Below, piece by piece: positions 52,780 to 63,928 of a DNA stretch of 64,000 nucleotides; the first letter of the stretch is position 1; each line of letters opens with the position of its first letter. The stretch is from Saposhnikovia divaricata (Eukaryota; Streptophyta; Magnoliopsida; Apiales; Apiaceae), in contig CM071595.1 in the NCBI GenBank assembly GCA_036435485.1, positions 3,038,001 to 3,102,000 of the forward strand, written 5' to 3'. The notes under the pieces are model-generated. The model was not told where the DNA came from, did no database searches, and saw nothing but the letters and a program-made list of their open reading frames with translations. The position numbers and the translations under genes were made by a program.

Positions 52780-53455
52780 CAATTCAACGAAATTTTATTT
52801 GACACAATTCAGACCTGAATCGGAGCTGATATGAACGAAACTCGGTTTTCGGATAATCCTCAAAGTGGTTAGTACACGGGATATTGTTAAAAATCGAGTA
52901 GGACCATTTTAAGGATATTTTTACATATTTTGTTCCTATGGGTTATTGGAATTCAACGAAATTTTATTTGACACAATTCAGACCTGAATCGGAGCTGATA
53001 TAGTCAAAACTCGGTTTTTGGATAATCCTCAAAGGGGTTAGTACACGGGATATTGTTAAAAATCGAGTCGGACCATTTTGTGGATATTTTTACATATTTT
53101 GTTCCTATGGGTTATTGGAATTCAACAAAATTTTATTTGACGCCGTTCGGACCGGAATCGGAGCTGATATGATCGAAACTCGGTTTTTGGATAATCCTCA
53201 AAGGGGTTAGTACACGGGATATTGTTAAAAATCGAGTCGGACCATTTTGTGGATATTTTTACATATTTTGTTCCTATGGGTTATTGGAATTCAACAAAAT
53301 TTTATTTGACGCCGTTCGGACCAGAATCGGAGCTGATATGATCGAAACTCGGTTTTTGGAAAATCCTCAAAGGGGTTAGTACACGGGATATTGTTAAAAA
53401 TCGAGTCGGACCATTTTAAGGATATTTTTAAATATTTTGTTCCTATGGGTTATTG
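52780..53455 (+). repeat. V Q P P* leading into the 10-mer series
   Basis: The first four monomers of another V-anchored unit (V has gagtaggacc near 52897). It continues as W R* X Y S T' but then departs from the 12-mer order, with P instead of U' after T'. This is the last V monomer found in the window. Confidence 0.86.
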
Positions 53456-55145
53456 GAATTCAACGAAATTTTATTTGACACAATTCAGACCTGTATCGGA
53501 GCTGATATAGTCAAAACTCGGTTTTTGGATAATCCTCAAAGGGGTTAGTACACGGGATATTGTTAAAAATCGAGTCGGACCATTTTGTGGATATTTTTAC
53601 ATATTTTGTTCCTATGGGTTATTGGAATTCAATGAAATTTTATTTGACGCAATTCAGACCTGAATCGGAGATGATATGAACGAAACTCGGTTTTCGGATA
53701 ATCCTCAAAGTGGTTAGTACACGGGATATTGTTAAAAATCGAGTCAGACCATTTTAAGGATATTTTTACATATTTTGTTCCTATGGGTTATTGGAATTCA
53801 ACGAAATTTTATTTGACGCAATTCAGGCCTGAATCGGAGCTGATATAGTCAAAACTCGGTTTTTGGATAATCCTCAAAGGGGTTAGTACACGGGACATTG
53901 TTAAAAATCAATTCGGACCATTTTGTGGATATTTTTACATATTTTGTTCCTATGGGTTATTGGAATTCAAAGAAATTTTATTTGATGCAGTTCGGAACGG
54001 AATCGGAGCTGATAAGATCGAAACTCGGTTTTTGGATAATCCTCAAAGGGGTTTGTTCACGGGATATTGTTAAAAATCGAGTCGGACCATTTTGTGGATA
54101 TTTTTACATATTTTGATCCTATGGGTTTTTGGAATTCAACGAAATTTTATTTGACGCAGTTCGGACCGGAATCGTAGTTGATATAATCGAAACACGGTTT
54201 TCGGAAAATTCTCAAAGGGGTTAATACACGGGATATTGTTAAAAATCGGGTCGGACCAATTTGTGGATATTTTTACATATTCTGTTCCTATGGGTTATTG
54301 GAATTCAACGAAATTTTATTTGACGTAATTCAGACCTGAATCGGAGCTGATATAGTCAAAACTCGGTTTTTGGATAATCCTCAAAGGGGTTAGTACACGG
54401 GATATTGTTAAAAATCGAGTCGGACCATTTTGTGGATAATTTTACATATTTTGTTCCTATGGGTTATTGGAATTCAACAAAATTTTATTTGACGCCGTTC
54501 GGACCGGAATCGGAGCTGATATGATCGAAACTCGGTTTTTGGATAATCCTCAAAGGGGTTAGTACACGGGATATTGTTAAAAATCGAGTCGGACCATTTT
54601 GTGGATATTTTTACATATTTTGTTCCTATGGGTTATTGGAATTCAACAAAATTTTATTTGACACAATTCAGACCTGAATCGGAGCTGATATAGTCAAAAC
54701 TCGGTTTTTGGATAATCCTCAAAGGGGTTAGTACACGGTATATTGTTAAAAATCGAGTTGGACCATTTTGTGGATATTTTTACATATTTTGTTCCTATGG
54801 GTTATTGGAATTCAACGAAATTTTATTTGACGCAGTTCGGACCGGAATCGTAGCTGATATGATCGAAACACAGTTTTCGGAAAATTCTCAAAGGGGTTAA
54901 TACACGGGATATTGTTAAAAATCGGGTCGGACCAATTTGTGGATATTTTTACATATTTTGTTCCTATGGGTTATTGGAATTCAACGAAATTTTATTTGAC
55001 GTAATTTAGACTTGAATCGGAGCTGATATAGTCAAAACTCGGTTTTTGGATAATCCTCAAAGGGGTTAGTACACGGGATATTGTTAAAAATCGAGTCGGA
55101 CCATTTTAAGGATATTTTTAAATATTTTGTTCCTATGGGTTATTG
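53456..55145 (+). repeat. 10-mer higher-order repeat, copy 1 (W R* X Y S T' P Q S T')
   Basis: A unit of 1,690 bp, exactly ten full monomers. Markers shared with copy 2 at the same offset are gttcggaacgg, gctgataagatcg, ttgatcctatgggtttttgg, gtagttgatataatcg, tattctgttcc, tggataatttt and cacggtata with gagttgg. Private to copy 1: gtttgttcac near 54051 and acttgaatcgg near 55011. Confidence 0.91.
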
Positions 55146-56835
55146 GAATTCAACGAAATTTTATTTGACACAATTCAGACCTGTATCGGAGCTGATATAG
55201 TCAAAACTCGGTTTTTGGATAATCCTCAAAGGGGTTAGTACACGGGATATTGTTAAAAATCGAGTCGGACCATTTTGTGGATATTTTTACATATTTTGTT
55301 CCTATGGGTTATTGGAATTCAATGAAATTTTATTTGACGCAATTCAGACCTGAATCGGAGATGATATGAACGAAACTCGGTTTTCGGATAATCCTCAAAG
55401 TGGTTAGTACACGGGATATTGTTAAAAATCGAGTCCGACCATTTTAAGGATATTTTTACATATTTTGTTCCTATGGGTTATTGGAATTCAACGAAATTTT
55501 ATTTGACGCAATTCAGGCCTGAATCGGAGCTGATATAGTCAAAACTCGGTTTTTGGATAATCCTCAAAGGGGTTAGTACACGGGACATTGTTAAAAATCA
55601 ATTCGGACCATTTTGTGGATATTTTTACATATTTTGTTCCTATGGGTTATTGGAATTCAAAGAAATTTTATTTGATGCAGTTCGGAACGGAATCGGAGCT
55701 GATAAGATCGAAACTCGGTTTTTGGATAATCCTCAAAGGGGTTAGTTCACGGGATATTGTTAAAAATCGAGTCGGACCATTTTGTGGATATTTTTACATA
55801 TTTTGATCCTATGGGTTTTTGGAATTCAACGAAATTTTATTTGACGCAGTTCGGACCGGAATCGTAGTTGATATAATCGAAACACGGTTTTCGGAAAATT
55901 CTCAAAGGGGTTAATACACGGGATATTGTTAAAAATCGGGTCGGACCAATTTGTGGATATTTTTACATATTCTGTTCCTATGGGTTATTGGAATTCAACG
56001 AAATTTTATTTGACGTAATTCAGACCTGAATCGGAGCTGATATAGTCAAAACTCGGTTTTTGGATAATCCTCAAAGGGGTTAGTACACGGGATATTGTTA
56101 AAAATCGAGTCGGACCATTTTGTGGATAATTTTACATATTTTGTTCCTATGGGTTATTGGAATTCAACAAAATTTTATTTGACGCCGTTCGGACCGGAAT
56201 CGGAGCTGATATAGTCAAAACTCGGTTTTTGGATAATCCTCAAAGGGGTTAGTACACGGGATATTGTTAAAAATCGAGTCGGACCATTTTGTGGATATTT
56301 TTACATATTTTGTTCCTATGGGTTATTGGAATTCAACAAAATTTTATTTGACACAATTCAGACCTGAATCGGAGCTGATATAGTCAAAACTCGGTTTTTG
56401 GATAATCCTCAAAGGGGTTAGTACACGGTATATTGTTAAAAATCGAGTTGGACCATTTTGTGGATATTTTTACATATTTTGTTCCTATGGGTTATTGGAA
56501 TTCAACGAAATTTTATTTGACGCAGTTCGGACCGGAATCGTAGCTGATATGATCGAAACACAGTTTTCGGAAAATTCTCAAAGGGGTTAATACACGGGAT
56601 ATTGTTAAAAATCGGGTCGGACCAATTTGTGGATATTTTTACATATTTTGTTCCTATGGGTTATTGGAATTCAACGAAATTTTATTTGACCTAATTTAGA
56701 CCTGAATCGGAGCTGATATAGTCAAAACTCGGTTTTTGGTTAATCCTCAAAGGGGTTAGTACACGGGATATTGTTAAAAATCGAGTCGGACCATTTTAAG
56801 GATATTTTTAAATATTTTGTTCCTATGGGTTATTG
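55146..56835 (+). repeat. 10-mer higher-order repeat, copy 2
   Basis: Direct copy of the previous unit. The seventh monomer (56160-56328) keeps the P head gccgttcggaccgg but has the Q-type atagtcaaaa where copy 1 has atgatcgaaa. This short replacement is a likely conversion tract. Other private changes are gagtccgacc, gacctaattt near 56689 and tttttggttaat near 56739. Confidence 0.91.
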
Positions 56836-59028
56836 GAATTCAACGAAATTTTATTTGACACAATTCAGACCTGTATCGGAGCTGATATAGTCAAAACTCG
56901 GTTTTTGGATAATCCTCAAAGGGGTTAGTACACGGGAGTGTTAAAAATCGAGTCGGACCATTTTGTGGATATTTTTACATATTTTGTTCCTATGGGTTAT
57001 TGGAATTCAACAAAATTTTATTTGACGCCGTTCGGACCGGAATCGGAGCTGATATGATCGAAACTCGGTTTTTGGATAATCCTCAAAGGGGTTAGTACAC
57101 GGGATATTGTTAAAAATCGAGTCGGACCATTTTGTGGATATTTTTACATATTTTGTTCCTATGGGTTATTGGAATTCAACAAAATTTTATTTGACACAAT
57201 TCAGACCTGAATCGGAGCTGATATAGTCAAAACTCGGTTTTTGGATAATCCTCAAAGGGGTTAGTACACGGGATATTGTTAAAAATCGAGTCGGACCATT
57301 TTGTGGATATTTTTACATATTTTGTTCCTATGGGTTATTGGAATTCAACAAAATTTTATTTGACGCCGTTCGGACCGGAATCGGAGCTGATATGATCGAA
57401 ACTCGGTTTTTGGATAATCCTCAAAGGGGTTAGTACACGGGATATTGTTAAAAATCGAGTCGGACCATTTTGTGGATATTTTTACATATTTTGTTCCTAT
57501 GGGTTATTGGAATTCAACGAAATTTTATTTGACGCAGTTCGGACCGGAATCGTAGCTGATATGATCGAAACACAGTTTTCGGAAAATTCTCAAAGGGGTT
57601 AATACACGGGATATTGTTAAAAATCGGGTCGGACCCATTTGTGGATATTTTTACATATTTTGTTCCTATGGGTTATTGGAATTCAACGAAATTTTATTTG
57701 ACGTAATTTAGACCTGAATCGGAGCTGATATAGTCAAAACTCGGTTTTTGGATAATCCTCAAAGGGGTTAGTACACGGGATATTGTTAAAAATCGAGTCG
57801 GACCATTTTAAGGATATTTTTAAATATTTTGTTCCTATGGGTTATTGGAATTCAACGAAATTTTATTTGACACAATTCAGACCTGTATCGGAGTTGATAT
57901 AGTCAAAACTCGGTTTTTGGATAATCCTCAAAGGGGTTAGTACACGGGAGTGTTAAAAATCGAGTCGGACCATTTTGTGGATATTTTTACATATTTTGAT
58001 CCTATGGGTTTTTGGAATTCAACGAAATTTTATTTGACGCAGTTCGGACCGGAATCGTAGCTGATATAATCGAAACACGGTTTTCGGAAAATTCTCAAAG
58101 GGGTTAATACACGGGATATTGTTAAAAATCGGGTCGGACCAATTTGTGGATATTTTTACATATTCTGTTCCTATGGGTTATTGGAATTCAACGAAATTTT
58201 ATTTGACGTAATTCAGACCTGAATCGGAGCTGATATAGTCAAAACTCGGTTTTTGGATAATCCTCAAAGGGGTTAGTACACGGGATATTGTTAAAAATCG
58301 AGTCGGACCATTTTGTGGATAATTTTACATATTTTGTTCCTATGGGTTATTGGAATTCAACAAAATTTTATTTGGCGCCGTTCGGACCGGAATCGGAGCT
58401 GATATGATCGAAACTCGGTTTTTGGATAATCCTCAAAGGGGTTAGTACACGGGATATTGTTAAAAATCGAGTCGGACCATTTTGTGGATATTTTTACATA
58501 TTTTGTTCCTATGGGTTATTGGAATTCAACAAAATTTTATTTGACACAATTCAGACCTGAATCGGAGCTGATATAGTCAAAACTCGGTTTTTGGATAATC
58601 CTCAAAGGGGTTAGTACACGGTATATTGTTAAAAATCGAGTTGGACCATTTTGTGGATATTTTTACATATTTTGTTCCTATGGGTTATTGGAATTCAACG
58701 AAATTTTATTTGACGCAGTTCGGACCGGAATCGTAGCTGATATGATCGAAACACAGTTTTCGGAAAATTCTCAAAGGGGTTAATACACGGGATATTGTTA
58801 AAAATCGGGTCGGACCAATTTGTGGATATTTTTACATATTTTGTTCCTATGGGTTATTGGAATTCAACGAAATTTTATTTGACGTAATTTAGACCTGAAT
58901 CGGAGCTGATATAGTCAAAACTCGGTTTTTGGATAATCCTCAAAGGGGTTAGTACACGGGATATTGTTAAAAATCGAGTCGGACCATTTTAAGGATATTT
59001 TTAAATATTTTGTTCCTATGGGTTATTG
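56836..59028 (+). repeat. 13 monomers: U' P Q P S T' U' S T' P Q S T'
   Basis: 2,193 bp. The first six monomers repeat the U' P Q P S T' order of the second 19-mer series (near 38.1 and 41.3 kb). The S T' P Q S T' run repeats the 10-mer, including ttgatcctatgggtttttgg, tattctgttcc, tggataatttt and cacggtata. It is therefore a mosaic of two older HORs. Private changes: ggacccattt near 57634, gagttgatat near 57892 and ttggcgccg near 58374. Confidence 0.87.
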
Positions 59029-62000
59029 GAATTCAACGAAATTTTATTTGACACAATTCAGACCTGTATCGGAGCTGATATAGTCAAAACTCGGTTTTTG
59101 GATAATCCTCAAAGGGGTTAGTACACGGGAGTGTTAAAAATCGAGTCGGACCATTTTGTGGATATTTTTACATATTTTGTTCCTATGGGTTATTGGAATT
59201 CAACAAAATTTTATTTGACGCCGTTCGGACCGGAATCGGAGCTGATATGATCGAAACTCGGTTTTTGGATAATCCTCAAAGGGGTTAGTACACGGGATAT
59301 TGTTAAAAATCGAGTCGGACCATTTTGTGGATATTTTTACATATTTTGTTCCTATGGGTTATTGGAATTCAACAAAATTTTATTTGACACAATTCAGACC
59401 TGAATCGGAGCTGATATAGTCAAAACTCGGTTTTTGGATAATCCTCAAAGGGGTTAGTACACGGGATATTGTTAAAAATCGAGTCGGACCATTTTGTGGA
59501 TATTTTTACATATTTTGTTCCTATGGGTTATTGGAATTCAACAAAATTTTATTTGACGCCGTTCGGACCGGAATCGGAGCTGATATGATCGAAACTCGGT
59601 TTTTGGATAATCCTCAAAGGGGTTAGTACACGGGATATTGTTAAAAATCGAGTCGGACCATTTTGTGGATATTTTTACATATTTTGTTCCTATGGGTTAT
59701 TGGAATTCAACAAAATTTTATTTGACGCCGTTCGGACCGGAATCGGAGCTGATATGATCGAAACTCGGTTTTTGGATAATCCTCAAAGGGGTTAGTACAC
59801 GGGATATTGTTAAAAATCGAGTCGGACCATTTTGTGGATATTTTTACATATTTTGTTCCTATGGGTTATTGGAATTCAACAAAATTTTGTTTGACGCCGT
59901 TCGGACCGGAATCGGAGCTGATATGATCGAAACTCGGTTTTTGGAAAATCCTCAAAGGGGTTAGTACACGGGATATTGTTAAAAATCGAGTCGGACCATT
60001 TTAAGGATATTTTTAAATATTTTGTTCCTATGGGTTATTGGAATTCAACAAAATTTTAATTGACGCCGTTCGGACCAGAATCGGAGCTGATACGATCGAA
60101 ACTCGGTTTTTGGAAAATCCTCAAAGGGGTTAGTACACGGGATATTGTTAAAAATCGAGTCGGACCATTTTAAGGATATTTTTAAATATTTTGTTCCTAT
60201 GGGTTATTGGAATTCAACGAAATTTTATTTGACACAATTCAGACCTGTATCGGAGCTGATATAGTCAAAACTCGGTTTTTGGATAATCCTCAAAGAGGTT
60301 AGTACACGGGATATTGTTAAAAATTGAGTCGGACCATTTTGTGGATATTTTTACATATTTTTTTTCCTATGGGTTATTGGAATTCAATGAAATTTTATTT
60401 GACGCAATTCAGACCTGAATCGGAGATGATATGAACGAAACTCGGTTTTCGGATAATCCTCAAAGTGGTTTGTACACGGGATATTGTTAAAAATCGAGTC
60501 AGACCATTTTAAGGATATTTTTACATATTTTGTTCCTATGGGTTATTGGAATTCAAAGAAATTTTATTTGATGCAGTTCGGAACGGAATCGGAGCTGATA
60601 TGATCGAAACTCGGTTTTTGGATAATCCTCAAAGGGGTTAGTTCACGGGATATTGTTAAAAATCGAGTCGGACCATTTTGTGGATATTTTTACATATTTT
60701 GATCCTATGGGTTTTTGGAATTCAACGAAATTTTATTTGACGCAGTTCGGACCGGAATCGTAGCTGATATAATCGAAACACGGTTTTCGGAAAATTCTCA
60801 AAGGGGTTAATACACGGGATATTGTTAAAAATCGGGTCGGACCAATTTGTGGATATTTTTACATATTCTGTTCCTATGGGTTATTGGAATTCAACGAAAT
60901 TTTATTTGACGTAATTCAGACCTGAATCGGAGCTGATATAGTCAAAACTCGATTTTTGGATAATCCTCAAAGGCGTTAGTACACGGGATATTGTTAAAAA
61001 TCGAGTCGGACCATTTTAAGGATATTTTTACATATTTTGTTCCTATGGGTTATTGGAATTCAACAAAATTTTATTTGACGCCGTTCGGACCGGAATCGGA
61101 GCTGATATAGTCAAAACTCGGTTTTTGGATAATCCTCAAAGGGGTTAGTACACGGGATATTGTTAAAAATCGAGTCGGACCATTTTGTGGATATTTTTCC
61201 ATATTTTGTTCCTATGGGTTATTGGAATTCAACAAAATTTTATTTGACGCAATTCAGACCTGAATCGGAGCTGATATGAACGAAACTCGGTTTTCGGATA
61301 ATCCTCAAAGTGGTTAGTACACGGGATATTGTTAAAAATCAAGTCAGACCATTTTAAGGATATTTTTACATATTTTGTTCCTATGGGTTATTGGAATTCA
61401 ACGAAATTTTATTTGACACAATTCATACCTGAATCGGAGCTGATATGGTCAAAACTCGGTTTTTGGATAATCCTCAAAGGGGTTAGTACACGGGATATTG
61501 TTAAAAATCGAGTCGGACCATTTTGTGGATATTTTTACATATTTTGTTCCTATGGGTTATTGGAATTCAACAAAATTTTATTTGACGCCGTTCGGACCGG
61601 AATCGGAGCTGATATAATCGAAACTCGGTTTTTGGATAATCCTCAAAGGGGTTAGTACACGGGATATTGTTAAAAATCGAGTCGGACCATTTTGTGGATA
61701 TTTTTACATATTTTGTTCCTATGGGTTATTGGAATTCAACAAAATTTTATTTGACGCCGTTCGGACCAGAATCGGAGCTGATATGATCGAAACTCGGTTT
61801 TTGGAAAACCCTCAAAGGGGTTAGTACACGGGATATTGTTAAAAATCGAGTCGGACCATTTTAAGGATATTTTTAAATATTTTGTTCCTATGGGTTATTG
61901 GTATTCAACGAAATTTTATTTGACACAATTCAGACCTGTATCGGAGCTGATATAGTCAAAACTCGGTTTTTGGATAATCCTCAAAGGGGTTAGTACACGG

Positions 62001-62407
62001 GATATTGTTAAAAATCGAGTCGGACCATTTTGTGGATATTTTTACATATTTTGTTCCTATGGGTTATTGGAATTCAATGAAATTTTATTTGACGCAATTC
62101 AGACCTGAATCGGAGATGATATGAACGAAACTCGGTTTTCGGATAATCCTCAAAGTGGTTAGTACACGGGATATTGTTAAAAATTGAGTCAGACCATTTT
62201 AAGGATATTTTTACATATTTTGTTCCTATGGGTTATTGGAATTCAACGAAATTTTATTTGACGCAATTCAGACCTGAATCGGAGCTGATATAGTCAAAAC
62301 TCGGTTTTTAGATAATCCTCAAAGGGGTTAGTACACGGGACATTGTTAAAAATCAAGTCGGACCATTTTGTGGATATTTTTACATATTTTGTTCCTATGG
62401 GTTATTG
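59029..62407 (+). repeat. Mixed 20-monomer stretch near the right end
   Basis: Order: U' P Q P P P*-like P* W R* Y S T' P/Q R Q P P* W R* X-like. The first four match the start of the previous block. The rest combine P* W R* from the 12-mer series with Y S T' from the 10-mer series. It has more scattered single changes than the central blocks: attttaattgacg, gatacgatcg, ttttttttcc near 60360, aaggcgttag near 60971 and attggtattc near 61898. It thus looks less homogenised. Confidence 0.82.
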
Positions 62408-63928
62408 GAATTCAAAGAAATTTTATTTGACGCAGTTCGGAACGGAATCGGAGCTGATATGATCGAAACTCGGTTTTTGGATAATCCTCAAAGGGGTTAG
62501 TTCACGGGATATTGTTAAAAATCGAGTCGGACCATTTTGTGGATATTTTTACATATTTTGTTCCTATGGGTTATTGGAATTCAACGAAATTTTATTTGAC
62601 GCAGTTCGGACCGGAATCGTAGCTGATATAATCGAAACACGATTTTCGGAAAATTCTCAAAGGGGTTAATACACGGGATATTGTTAAAAATCGGGTCGGA
62701 CCAATTTGTGGATATTTTTACATATTTTGTTCCTATGGGTTATTGGAATTCAACGAAATTTTATTTGACGTAATTCAGACCTGAATCGGAGGTGATATAG
62801 TCAAAACTCGGTTTTTAGATAATCCTCAAAGGGGTTAGTACACGGGACATTGTTAAAAATCAAGTCGGACCATTTTGTGGATATTTTTACATATTTTATT
62901 CCTATGGGTTATTGGAATTCAAAGAAATTTTATTTGACGCAGTTCGGAACGGAATCGGAGCTGATATGATCGAAACTCGGTTTTTGGATAATCCTCAAAG
63001 GGGTTAGTTCACGGGATATTGTTAAAAATCGAGTCGGACCATTTTGTGGATATTTTTACATATTTTGTTCCTATGGGTTATTGGAATTCAACAAAATTTT
63101 ATTTGACGCCGTTCGGACCAGAATCGGAGCTGATATGATCGAAACTCGGTTTTTGGAAAATCCTCAAAGGGGTTAGTACACGGGATATTGTTAAAAATCG
63201 AGTCGGACCATTTTAAGGATATTTTTAAATATTTTGTTCCTATGGGTTATTGGAATTCAACGAAATTTTATTTGACGTAATTCAGACCTGAATCGGAGGT
63301 GATATAGTCAAAACTCGGTTTTTAGATAATCCTCAAAGGGGTTAGTACACGGGACATTGTTAAAAATCAAGTCGGACCATTTTGTGGATATTTTTACATA
63401 TTTTGTTCCTATGGGTTATTGGAATTCAAAGAAATTTTATTTGACGCAGTTCGGAACGGAATCGGAGCTGATATGATCGAAACTCGGTTTTTGGATAATC
63501 CTCAAAGGGGTTAGTTCACGGGATATTGTTAAAAATCGAGTCGGACCATTTTGTGGATATTTTTACATATTTTGTTCCTATGGGTTATTGGAATTCAACG
63601 AAATTTTATTTGACGCAGTTCGGACCGGAATCCTAGCTGATATAATCGAAACACGATTTTCGGAAAATTCTCAAAGGGGTTAATACACGGGATATTGTTA
63701 AAAATCGGGTCGGACCAATTTGTGGATATTTTTACATATTTTGTTCCTATGGGTTATTGGAATTCAACGAAATTTTATTTGACGTAATTCAGACCTGAAT
63801 CGGAGGTGATATAGTCAAAACTCGATTTTTGGATAATCCTCAAAGGGGTTAGTACACGGGATATTGTTAAAAATCGAGTCGGACCATTTTAAGGATATTT
63901 TTAAATATTTTGTTCCTATGGGTTATTG
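62408..63928 (+). repeat. Trimer run, three 507-bp units
   Basis: Units at 62408-62914 (Y S T'), 62915-63421 (Y P* T') and 63422-63928 (Y S T'). Each monomer is exactly 169 bp. The T' monomers share gtaattcag and cggaggtgatatagtc; the first two also have tttttagataat and gggacattg. In the middle unit S is replaced by P* with accagaatcgg and ggaaaatcc. A class-specific tail (ttttaaggatatttttaaat) comes with it, so a whole monomer was swapped. Confidence 0.86.

Noticed and set aside
53898..54116. 72-codon frames at 53898-54116 and 55588-55806
   Set aside because: Both lie in the X-Y pair of the 1,690-bp duplicate. gataagatcg and related changes removed stops. The product is translated satellite only.
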